Positions 1 to 4,577 of a stretch of DNA of 7,386 nt are shown one piece after another (the first letter of the stretch is position 1; each line of letters starts with the position of its first letter). Position numbers and translations under genes: made by a program. The stretch is from positions 1 through 7,386 of the forward strand of contig DASWOP010000146.1 of NCBI GenBank assembly GCA_036404255.1, written 5' to 3'. The notes under the pieces were generated by a model. That model ran no database searches and had not been told where the DNA came from. It was given only the letters and a program-made list of their open reading frames with translations. This stretch comes from JARLFX01 sp036404255 (lineage in GTDB: Bacteria > Acidobacteriota > Terriglobia > Terriglobales > Acidobacteriaceae).

Positions 1-280
1 CCGGCGAGTGCCCATGCGCCAGCCGTTCCAGAACCTGCTCGCGCAACTCCGGCTGACGCTCCAGCCGTGATCCTCGCCACCGCCGGGCCCAGGCCTGATC
101 GGCTGCATAGCCCGGTTTATAACCAACCTGCGCCCCGCCGTTGCGCCTCAACTCCCGGCTGATGGTCGATGCCGAGCGATCCATAGCTGCAGCAATTTCC
201 CGACACGATTGCCCGGCTTCATGAAGCCGGGCAATCGTGCACCGCTCTTCCAGCGACAACTGTCCGTAGTGGCCTTCCAT
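1..280 (-). CDS. IS30-family transposase, N-terminal fragment (truncated by window edge)
   Basis: The frame starts at an ATG (complement of 278-280) and stays open for 93 codons to the left edge. It begins MEGHYGQLSLEERCTIARLH, followed by a helix-turn-helix segment with REIAAAMDRS and then STISRELRRN (about residues 30-50). The 'LSLEER..IA.L...G.S.REIA..L.RS.STISRELRRN' pattern is the hallmark of the N-terminal DNA-binding region of IS30-family DDE transposases. The catalytic DDE domain would lie beyond the left edge and cannot be checked. Enzymes of this family excise and integrate their own element through terminal inverted repeats. Codons 14-26 are built on a perfect 36-bp palindrome. Confidence 0.93.
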   Translation of the reverse strand, partial: MEGHYGQLSLEERCTIARLHEAGQSCREIAAAMDRSASTISRELRRNGGAQVGYKPGYAADQAWARRWRGSRLERQPELREQVLERLAHGHSP

Positions 281-591
281 GGCAACACGACCTTAGCCTG
301 TTGCACTTCGTTTGTGAACTTAGGTATATCCTGCGGCTTTTCTCCGAACGGCGCGATGATCTTGAAGCCCAAGGAATTGAGCACTTTAAATGTCCTTTGT
401 GCGGAGCCATAGAGCAAAACGTTTGGATTCCTCGGACAGGTGCAACCCTCTTGGGCCGTATCGTACTTCCCGTCGTAGACCATATCGCACCCATCAAAGG
501 CGCAGTTGATAAAGACACATCCGTCTAGGATTACGGTCTCGTTTGGTCCAAAAGTCTTATTTTCAATGCGCTTGAGAGTTGTTTCTGCCAT
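148..591 (-). pseudogene. Small pentapeptide-like protein gene interrupted by the IS30 element (chimeric 3' end)
   Basis: The frame starts at ATG 591 and codes for MAETTLKRIENKTFGPNETV, then a stretch with ILDGCVFINCAFDGCDMVYDG (about residues 21-41). The rhythm of CxFxxC/CxF residues is pentapeptide/beta-helix-like and recalls small cytosolic proteins of the 'FENCTFEGCTLVY' type, which have no established function. A second half with SAQRTFKVLNSLGFKIIAP (about residues 63-81) also fits that family. From about residue 88 the frame enters IS30 DNA in a different frame from the transposase, so the last 55-60 residues (to the stop at 148) are element-derived. The original C-terminus is therefore lost or lies on the other side of the element. 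The gene follows the 91-aa gene by 20 nt on the same strand. No Shine-Dalgarno is visible; a TCTCCT stretch sits in its place. Confidence 0.6.
204..239. repeat. Perfect 36-bp palindrome inside the IS30 transposase gene
   Basis: Bases 204-221 and 222-239 are perfect reverse complements with no spacer (arms of 18 bp, core GCCCGGCTTCATGAAGCCGG). It covers transposase codons 14-26, just before the helix-turn-helix. In RNA it would form a long GC-rich stem close to the start codon. Confidence 0.9.
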
Positions 592-611
592 AGGAGAAAA
601 TATGCCAAAGT

Positions 612-887
612 CTAACGCCCCTTCTTCATCTGATTCCGAACCTCAACCTCAGTCAGACGGGACTGTAATAGAACTGTTTGAAGCTTGTCTTGAATTGGCT
701 GCTCTTCGCGCACGGCGTCGGCTAGACGAGTATAGATATCTTGGGATATTTCCGAGAAAATCTCGTGGGCCGCTTCCCAGTCTACCTCTGGATGCTCCTG
801 CAAATAGCGGTACTCCTGAAACGTCATCCATAGATGGCGATGGGCAAAAAGAAGATCTATAAACAGTTTTCCCTCGGGTTCGGTCAT
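612..887 (-). CDS. Hypothetical 91-aa helical protein, second gene of XRE operon
   Basis: I do not recognise the family. The best start is ATG at 887; a TTG two codons upstream (893) is possible but overlaps the stop of the XRE gene. An AAAGGA stretch lies about 9 nt before the ATG, inside the end of the XRE gene, so translation is probably coupled. The protein (MTEPEGKLFIDLLFAHRHLW...) is acidic and appears alpha-helical, with a segment rich in E, H and aromatics (residues 23-50) and a basic tail ending NQMKKGR. It has no signal peptide or membrane segment. Position directly behind a small XRE regulator is reminiscent of toxin-antitoxin or phage-control modules, but nothing in the sequence identifies a toxin. 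Confidence 0.7.
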   Translation of the reverse strand: MTEPEGKLFIDLLFAHRHLWMTFQEYRYLQEHPEVDWEAAHEIFSEISQDIYTRLADAVREEQPIQDKLQTVLLQSRLTEVEVRNQMKKGR

Positions 888-889
888 CG

Positions 890-1135
890 TCAAAGTCCTT
901 TCAGCAAATCTGACAGGCTTACCTCTAGCGCATCGGCTATCTTTTCCAACATCAACAGCCCAGCCTCTTTCTGTCCAAGTTCAAGCCTTGCTAGATGCGC
1001 CTGTTCAATCTGGGCGTGGTCAGCCAGCATCCTCTGTGACCATCCCTTTGCTTGCCGAAACTCCGCTATTCTTCGACCTACCTGAATGCAAATCGACGAG
1101 ACAGAAATGTCTTCCGCATTTTTTCTTGTTGCCAT
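890..1135 (-). CDS. XRE-family helix-turn-helix transcriptional regulator (81 aa)
   Basis: This single-domain DNA-binding protein has its Cro/C1-type fold at about residues 17-78: IQVGRRIAEFRQAKGWSQRM, then the recognition region LADHAQIEQAHLARLELGQK and the closing helices MLEKIADALEVSLSDLL. The 'R..KGWSQ..LA......Q..LARLE.G' pattern is typical of the HTH_3/XRE family. The length (81 aa) leaves no effector domain beyond a short basic, polar N-terminus. The ATG at 1135 is the only good start; it lies inside a 6-bp inverted repeat (1133-1147) that also contains the weak AAGG ribosome-binding motif. The stop at 890 is 2 nt from the ATG of the next gene, so this heads an operon. It is divergent from the 173-aa gene, and autoregulation through the intergenic inverted repeats is plausible but inferred. 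Confidence 0.93.
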   Translation of the reverse strand: MATRKNAEDISVSSICIQVGRRIAEFRQAKGWSQRMLADHAQIEQAHLARLELGQKEAGLLMLEKIADALEVSLSDLLKGL

Positions 1136-1155
1136 CCTTCAAGGATGCGGATAAT
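1126..1155 (+). promoter_or_regulatory. Possible sigma70-type promoter for the secreted-protein operon
   Basis: GATAAT at 1150-1155 matches the -10 consensus at five of six bases. A weak -35 candidate TTGTTG lies at 1126-1131 with an 18-bp spacer. Transcription would then begin near 1162, at the first base of the large inverted repeat. The -35 is poor, and acidobacterial promoter rules are not well known, so this is a candidate only. Confidence 0.3.
1133..1147. promoter_or_regulatory. Inverted repeat at the XRE start codon
   Basis: CATCCT-TCA-AGGATG on the plus strand, with perfect 6-bp arms and a 3-nt spacer. One arm contains the XRE start codon (complement of 1133-1135). In the minus-strand transcript the stem would hold both the AAGG motif and the ATG, so it could dampen translation; as DNA it could be a half-operator. 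Short enough to occur by chance. Confidence 0.4.
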
Positions 1156-1161
1156 CTAGGG

Positions 1162-1193
1162 TCCATCTGATGCCCCATAGAGCATCAGATGGA
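1162..1193. promoter_or_regulatory. 12-bp-arm inverted repeat overlapping the Shine-Dalgarno (operator or RNA hairpin)
   Basis: TCCATCTGATGC (1162-1173) and GCATCAGATGGA (1182-1193) are perfect reverse complements separated by 8 nt (CCCATAGA). The right arm includes the first three bases of the GGAGG ribosome-binding site (1191-1195) of the gene starting at 1203. It sits between a divergent XRE gene and its neighbour, the normal place for an XRE operator. As RNA it would mask the ribosome-binding site. Confidence 0.75.
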
Positions 1194-1202
1194 GGTTAGC
1201 CA

Positions 1203-1724
1203 TTGTCTTGTACGTCGCTGCTTCGAAGATCATCTCCTCTGTCTATTATTCTCGCTCTCATCATGGCGCTACTCGACTCTAGTTGCAGCACAGCTTGGGC
1301 GGCAAAAAAGCCGAAACCCATCTATCAGGATGGTGTTCTGAAGGGCTTTCGCATGGAGCAGCAGGGTACGCATTGCTCGACAAACGGAAACACAAGTGGG
1401 ACAGTCAACGCCCATACTTACGACGACGGCAGCACCAACGGCACGGTCAATGCGAATACATCATCCACTACGTCCTGTGGACCTAGTGCATTTGCCTTCT
1501 ACACCGTCATCGTAGGCGAACACACCTACGTTCTTTTGCCCATTCCGAAGCCCATTGGCGTTTTTGGAGCCTACAAATATGCTTTCGGTGGTGGTGTTGG
1601 AAAAAACAGTGTTCTTTATGGATTGCTCCCCGGAACTCCAATCCAGATGGTCAACAAAGATGGCAATGTATACATCAAGGTTGGAAACCGCGAGTCCGAG
1701 TACACGATTGTGGCTATGCAATAG
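1203..1724 (+). CDS. Secreted protein of unknown function (173 aa)
   Basis: TTG at 1203 is chosen as start because GGAGG (1191-1195) lies 7 nt before it and because the resulting N-terminus is a good signal peptide: RR at residues 8-9, a hydrophobic core PLSIILALIMALL (12-24), and a likely signal-peptidase I site after AWA (about residues 31-33). C28 is preceded by DSS, which is not a proper lipobox. The mature part is rich in T, N, G and S and contains two GTVNA motifs 14 residues apart (66-70 and 80-84), plus C58 and C92, which could form a disulfide outside the cytoplasm. The C-terminal half appears beta-rich (YTVIVGEHTYVLLP, then a glycine-rich stretch, then GNVYIKVGNRESEYTIVAMQ). I do not recognise the family. 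The next gene starts 3 nt after its stop. Confidence 0.82.
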   Translation: MSCTSLLRRSSPLSIILALIMALLDSSCSTAWAAKKPKPIYQDGVLKGFRMEQQGTHCSTNGNTSGTVNAHTYDDGSTNGTVNANTSSTTSCGPSAFAFYTVIVGEHTYVLLPIPKPIGVFGAYKYAFGGGVGKNSVLYGLLPGTPIQMVNKDGNVYIKVGNRESEYTIVAMQ

Positions 1725-1727
1725 CGT

Positions 1728-1937
1728 ATGGACATCGGAGATGTCTACGAGGTTGGCGCTTGGATCACATGGTGGATCACGTTTCTGGTCGTATGGATCG
1801 GATGCTCCGTGGATTACGGCTTTCTAGGCTTCGCGCTGGGATGGATTCCAGCATATATAGTTGCCTATATTGCCGCGTATCTTTGGCCGTTGATCTTGCT
1901 TGTGCTTGTGTTCGTTGTAATGAAGTTGTGGCACTAG
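1728..1937 (+). CDS. Small integral membrane protein of unknown function (69 aa)
   Basis: ATG at 1728 begins 3 nt after the stop of the secreted-protein gene. No Shine-Dalgarno is visible, so translation probably depends on ribosomes finishing the upstream gene. The protein is almost wholly hydrophobic: a tryptophan-rich segment AWITWWITFLVVWIG (about residues 11-25), a short loop containing CSVDYG, then a segment from GFALGWIPAYIVAY to LWPLILLVLVFVVMKLW (34-68) long enough for one or two membrane passes. No family is recognised. Pairing with a secreted protein suggests both act at the cell envelope, but this is only guilt by association. Confidence 0.68.
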   Translation: MDIGDVYEVGAWITWWITFLVVWIGCSVDYGFLGFALGWIPAYIVAYIAAYLWPLILLVLVFVVMKLWH

Positions 1938-1941
1938 ATTA

Positions 1942-1959
1942 CGAATCAGGGAGGATTCG
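1942..1959 (+). promoter_or_regulatory. Hairpin presenting the ribosome-binding site of the 87-aa gene
   Basis: CGAATC (1942-1947) and GATTCG (1954-1959) are perfect reverse complements. The AGGGAG between them, with the next G, is the Shine-Dalgarno of the ATG at 1962. Folded RNA would show most of the site in the loop directly before the start codon. Confidence 0.45.
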
Positions 1960-1961
1960 CA

Positions 1962-2225
1962 ATGACAGACAAAGAACACGCGCTAATAATGATGATGTTT
2001 ACTCGCCAAAACCTTTACATTCAAATGCTGCTCGATATGCTCGACAGGGAAGGAATCACTAAAGGCGATGACGTTTCTGCTTTCTATGATGCCGTTATCC
2101 ACGATCCGAAGAACTTCTCTGCCTACCAGCGAACTGACGTTCAATATCGCGCATTTGCTCAAGCAGTGGGTCTGGAGCTTCCAAAGCTTCCACCATCTCC
2201 CGCGTCACTAGCCCAGCCGCAATAG
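1962..2225 (+). CDS. Hypothetical protein (87 aa)
   Basis: ATG at 1962 is preceded by GGGAGG (1949-1954) at 7 nt, a strong ribosome-binding site, and lies 24 nt after the membrane-protein gene, so it is probably the third gene of the operon. The product starts MTDKEHALIMMMFTRQNLYI and appears alpha-helical over its first half (methionine- and leucine-rich QMLLDMLDREGI, about residues 21-32). The middle is acidic (GDDVSAFYDAV) and the tail is proline-rich (LPKLPPSPASLAQPQ). It has no signal peptide or clear membrane segment. I recognise no domain. Its last 44 codons overlap the 3' end of a minus-strand gene, which may mean that one of the two is not real; the start context favours this one. 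Confidence 0.7.
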   Translation: MTDKEHALIMMMFTRQNLYIQMLLDMLDREGITKGDDVSAFYDAVIHDPKNFSAYQRTDVQYRAFAQAVGLELPKLPPSPASLAQPQ

Positions 2226-2457
2226 CTTTTTCCCATGTATCAATTCCGTTCCATCGCCCTCGCCGCTCTGGAGCAGCGCGTTTCCGACTTGGAACCTTAG
2301 CCTCTAGCCTTTCTATCCGCCTCTCAAGCCGCGTAATATATCTCGCTAAATCTCTAAGGGAGCGGGAGTATAGGTCTGTCTCTTTGGCAAGGTAGCCCAT
2401 TGCATCAAGATTCACTTGATCTGACGGATAATTACCCGCTTCTGCTATATTTTTCAT
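2095..2457 (-). CDS. Hypothetical coiled-coil protein (120 aa)
   Basis: ATG at 2457 is preceded 5 nt upstream by AGGTGG (complement of 2463-2468), an adequate ribosome-binding site. The product begins MKNIAEAGNYPSDQVNLDAM. It continues with a charged heptad-like helix DLARYITRLERRIERLEAKV (about residues 36-55) that should form a coiled coil, then a basic linker (PSRKRAAPERRGR), and a helical C-terminal part with WEKAIAAGLVTREMVEALEA. This composition looks like real protein rather than an antisense shadow. The C-terminal 43 codons overlap the 87-aa gene on the other strand. Codons 7-16 (AGNYPSDQVN) form part of a DNA repeat whose second copy is at 2917-2945. Function unknown. Confidence 0.6.
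   Translation of the reverse strand: MKNIAEAGNYPSDQVNLDAMGYLAKETDLYSRSLRDLARYITRLERRIERLEAKVPSRKRAAPERRGRWNGIDTWEKAIAAGLVTREMVEALEAPDPLLEQMRDIERQFAGRQRSSSDRG
2410..2437 (+). repeat. Direct repeat, copy A (28 bp)
   Basis: ATTCACTTGATCTGACGG followed by ATAATTACCC. It matches copy B (2917-2945) at 26 positions, with two substitutions and one single-base gap. Copy A lies inside the coiled-coil gene, where its complement encodes GNYPSDQVN. Confidence 0.75.
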
Positions 2458-2524
2458 TCAATCCACCTCTCCAACTGGGAGTGACTTTAGAAACGAAATC
2501 CAAGGTGCATACTTCGGAGGAATC

Positions 2525-2872
2525 GTGACCAAAGAAAACGCTCTTCTTCTCCTGCGCGGCTGGCGAGACAAACGCTCTAATGCTCTCATCACAGCCTCGT
2601 TTTCCGATTGCGCCGAATACATTCTCACCAAGGGGAGAGTGCTGGATGTGTCCGACAAAACGCTTACGGTCGGCGATTCTGGATCGACCTTTACGTTTCG
2701 CATCTCCAGTTCGCAAGTTTCGTTCAAATATGCGGAACCAAGAGAGTTCTCCAACTTCGACTCCAGCACAATGTCCGACGAAGCACGCTGTGCGTCTTCC
2801 CTCGTCGTAATCTTTGGAGTTTTGGGACGGATGATCCTCTTGGAAGTCTTCGACAAGGACAATGAAGACTGA
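2525..2872 (+). CDS. Hypothetical protein, beta-rich C-terminal region (115 aa)
   Basis: GTG at 2525 is used because GGAGG (2516-2520) lies 4 nt upstream. The N-terminus is helical with the pattern LLLLRGWRDKRSNALITASF (residues 7-26). It is followed by strand-rich sequence GRVLDVSDKTLTVGDSGSTF and TFRISSSQVSFKYAEPREF (about residues 38-75), a hydrophobic stretch SSLVVIFGVLGRMILLEVF (about 91-109) and an acidic end DKDNED. I recall similar small proteins of unknown function with this 'W-R-D ... G.V...D...L.V.....TF.F' layout in soil bacteria, but cannot name a family. A longer minus-strand frame lies opposite (2458-2967); it is serine/arginine-rich with a weak TTG start, so the plus frame is preferred. 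The gene is alone between two direct repeats. Confidence 0.7.
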   Translation: MTKENALLLLRGWRDKRSNALITASFSDCAEYILTKGRVLDVSDKTLTVGDSGSTFTFRISSSQVSFKYAEPREFSNFDSSTMSDEARCASSLVVIFGVLGRMILLEVFDKDNED

Positions 2873-2916
2873 ACCTCGCAGGGAGATTTTATTTCCCCCA
2901 TCCTCAGCGGCAAGCT

Positions 2917-2945
2917 ATTCACTTGCTCTGACGGGATAGTTACCC
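2917..2945 (+). repeat. Direct repeat, copy B (29 bp), 45 nt after the 115-aa gene
   Basis: ATTCACTTGCTCTGACGG followed by GATAGTTACCC, same orientation as copy A 507 bp upstream. On the complement it still spells EAKGNYP and, after a one-base shift, PSEQVN, echoing the EAGNYPSDQVN of the coiled-coil protein. It may therefore be the frameshifted remnant of a second copy of that gene's start. Confidence 0.75.
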
Positions 2946-2965
2946 TTAGCCTCCAAGGCGGCTGC

Positions 2966-3006
2966 AAATATTTGAAAACAGGATATTTACGGGTAAATAT
3001 TTGAAA
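2966..3006. repeat. Two AAATATTTGAAA direct repeats, 29 bp apart
   Basis: Copies at 2966-2977 and 2995-3006, with an ATATTTA-CGGG-TAAATAT inverted repeat (2983-3000) partly between them. The second copy's GGTAAATATTT (2992-3002) recurs exactly at 3268-3278 in the palindrome of the double operator. Confidence 0.55.
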
Positions 3007-3241
3007 TCATTGGAGTTGTGTGGGGCGGCGTGCGTCGCTCTGCACTTGACTCTTACTTAATTATAGAGATTTGAGAGCGTTACTACGCCAAATCCGGTCG
3101 AGAAACCTGGTTATTGAGGGGAAACGTCTGGATAAGCGCACGGTGGTGCACGGGCATTGCACGGGTTCTTAGCGGCAATATGACGGGTTATTCAGCACGC
3201 TGCAGGGAGCCGTGGAGTCCAGGGGGCCAGGATTTCCGACC

Positions 3242-3287
3242 AAAGTGGTAAAAAAATACCATAAAGTGGTAAATATTTACCACTTTA
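3242..3287. promoter_or_regulatory. Double operator-like site: two TGGTA-N6-TACCA dyads 21 bp apart
   Basis: The first dyad is TGGTA-AAAAAA-TACCA at 3246-3261; the second is TGGTA-AATATT-TACCA at 3267-3282. Both are preceded by AAAG. The second extends to a perfect 26-bp palindrome (3262-3287) with 13-bp arms. AAAGTGGTA therefore occurs three times, at 3242-3250, 3263-3271, and inverted at 3278-3286. Two equal dyads two helical turns apart are what cooperative dimer binding would need. The bound factor and regulated gene are unknown; the nearest downstream gene is the transporter at 3580. Confidence 0.7.
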
Positions 3288-3579
3288 GGAGATATTCATT
3301 CGTAATGGTTTAGGACGTGTCCGCGTATTTACTTTCGGGGTTAATTGCGGTGAATTTGAATAAAAACACGCCAAAGTTGATTGAATACGATGGGCCCAGG
3401 TGTGAGGACACGGATGCCTCCAGACCGGGTGAAGATAAACCACGGTGAATTCCACGGTGATTCATGGATGGCAATTTGACCGTGTACGGTCGTACGGCGG
3501 GAGCTTGCTGGCGCAGGTGGGAGGAATTCGTGTCCTTTCATTTTTCGCCCCTGAGGGGGTGCTGTAGATTGAAATCAGT

Positions 3580-4356
3580 ATGACCATTTCGCCTTTGCAC
3601 ATGCTGCTGGCTGTGGCTGCCGCCTTTCTGGCGGGTGGCGTCAATTCCGTGGCTGGGGGCGGGACGCTGATTACTTTTCCCACCTTATTTGGGCTGGGAC
3701 TGCCTGCCATTGCGGCCAATACGACAAGCACGGTGGCGATATGGCCGGGCTCGCTGGGCAGCATGTGGGGATTTCGCCGGGAGATTCGCACGATTCCGCC
3801 GGCGATGCGCTGGCTTGCGGTTCCTTCGGTGCTGGGCGGGCTGCTGGGAGCGCTGCTGCTGCGGAGCACGTCATCGGCGGTGTTTGAACGGCTGGTGCCG
3901 TTTCTGATTCTGTTTGCGACGCTGCTGTTCACGGTGCAGGCACCGATTCAGCGGAGATTGAAGGCGGCTCCTCACACGGGGAGGGCGCGTGGCTGGAAGT
4001 GGATGGCGTGTGCGCTGCTGGCGCAGTTTGCCGTGGGCGTGTATGGCGGCTACTTCGGGGCGGGGATGAGCATTATGATGCTGACCGCGCTGGCCTTCAT
4101 GGGGATGGAAGACATTCTGCAGATGAGCGCGCTGACCAGCTTGCTGAGTTTTTGCACGAATGGGGTGGCATCGCTGCTCTTTGCGTTTTCGCACATGGTG
4201 GTGTGGCCTTATGTTTTTGCGATGATGGCGGCGGCTATCGTGGGTGGCTACTCCGCCGCAGGACTGGCACGCAGAATTGGCAAGGTGGTGGTGCGGCGCT
4301 TTGTGATTGCCGTGGGATTTACGATTGCCGTGGTGCTCTTTATCAAGATGGTGTAG
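3580..4356 (+). CDS. TauE/SafE-family (DUF81) membrane transporter, putative sulfite/organosulfonate-type anion exporter
   Basis: The 258-aa product is almost wholly membrane-embedded, with about 7-8 hydrophobic segments. It carries the two family repeats: AGGVNSVAGGGT (residues 18-29, with TLITFPTL following) near the start and GVYGGYFGAGMSIMML (153-168) in the second half. Both are the glycine-rich half-motifs of the TauE/SafE family, and the length matches the usual 240-270 aa. Members are implicated in export of sulfite, sulfoacetate or other small anions; the substrate here cannot be read from sequence and no sulfur gene is adjacent. The two halves are joined by a basic cytoplasmic-looking loop (RRLKAAPHTGRARGWK, 125-140). 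ATG at 3580 fits the N-terminal membrane helix, though no good Shine-Dalgarno is seen. The gene is transcribed alone and converges on the AraC gene. Confidence 0.93.
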   Translation: MTISPLHMLLAVAAAFLAGGVNSVAGGGTLITFPTLFGLGLPAIAANTTSTVAIWPGSLGSMWGFRREIRTIPPAMRWLAVPSVLGGLLGALLLRSTSSAVFERLVPFLILFATLLFTVQAPIQRRLKAAPHTGRARGWKWMACALLAQFAVGVYGGYFGAGMSIMMLTALAFMGMEDILQMSALTSLLSFCTNGVASLLFAFSHMVVWPYVFAMMAAAIVGGYSAAGLARRIGKVVVRRFVIAVGFTIAVVLFIKMV

Positions 4357-4577
4357 GGACGCGATACGCGATAAGCGGGATTAGCGATTTGATGTACTCG
4401 ATGAAGCAGCGGCGTGAGCGAATGAATAACTATAGCGGGATTATGTGAGATGGATGAGTAGATGGGTGGTATGTGGGCGTGAATTTCTTTGGTTCCAAGC
4501 TGATTTAGCATTATCGATCCGTTGCCGGTGAGCGCATTGGCGATTTATTACTCGTCGGGTCCCGTCCGTGGGCATCT
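4357..4577. other. Convergent intergenic region
   Basis: This lies between the tail-to-tail transporter and AraC genes. AGCGGGATTA occurs twice exactly 60 bp apart (4374-4383, 4434-4443). I see no hairpin followed by a T-tract, so no terminator can be called. Confidence 0.4.

Larger units (their letters stand above)
1..326 (-). mobile_element. IS30-family insertion sequence, partial (5' end of the element; rest lies beyond the left edge)
   Basis: The left edge carries the beginning of an IS30-type transposase gene reading leftward. Upstream of its start codon, at about 299-326, the minus strand reads AAGTTCACAAACGAAGTGCA followed by ACAGG. This resembles the terminal inverted repeats of IS30-family elements, which often carry a TGTTGCACTT-like core. 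The outer tip cannot be placed exactly because the other end of the element is not in the window, so the boundary near 326 is an estimate (about 299-330). The flanking DNA codes for an unrelated small protein whose reading frame runs into the element, as expected for an insertion. Confidence 0.75.
2873..3579. other. Long gene-free stretch with AT-rich repeats and operator-like dyads
   Basis: No frame here has both a plausible start and protein-like composition. The only frame of note (minus, 3341-3541) looks like noise. The stretch contains repeat B, two AAATATTTGAAA copies, the double TGGTA dyad, a 12-bp tandem repeat (3440-3463), and a GACCGT-GT-ACGGTC inverted repeat (3478-3491) upstream of the transporter gene. 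Bases 3007-3240 show nothing I can interpret. Confidence 0.6.

Noticed and set aside
222..231. TGAAGCCGGG shared between the IS30 palindrome and the REP-like hairpin at 6839-6848
   Set aside because: Only ten bases, both embedded in GC-rich self-complementary sequence where such words arise readily; no wider similarity.
2410..2945. Direct repeats as integron attC sites
   Set aside because: The core boxes do not fit RYYYAAC/GTTRRRY and the repeats lack the long imperfect stem expected of attC.
2458..2967. 169-codon minus-strand frame just upstream of the coiled-coil gene (TGAATG junction)
   Set aside because: TTG start without ribosome-binding site, and serine/arginine-rich composition of an antisense shadow. 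The plus-strand 115-aa frame has GGAGG, strand-like periodicity and a better composition.
3298..3363. Short frame after AGGAG at 3287-3291, immediately past the palindrome
   Set aside because: The only ATG (3305) stops after two codons; the longer frame would need an ATT start and is just over 20 codons.
3341..3541. 66-codon minus-strand frame in the gene-free stretch
   Set aside because: No ribosome-binding site, no recognisable fold or composition, and no partner genes.
3548..3558. CCCC-TGA-GGGG mini-hairpin before the transporter gene as a terminator
   Set aside because: Four base pairs and no T-tract on either strand in the right position.
4374..4443. AGCGGGATTA repeated 60 bp apart between convergent genes
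   Set aside because: Ten bases, no symmetry or associated hairpin; could be chance.
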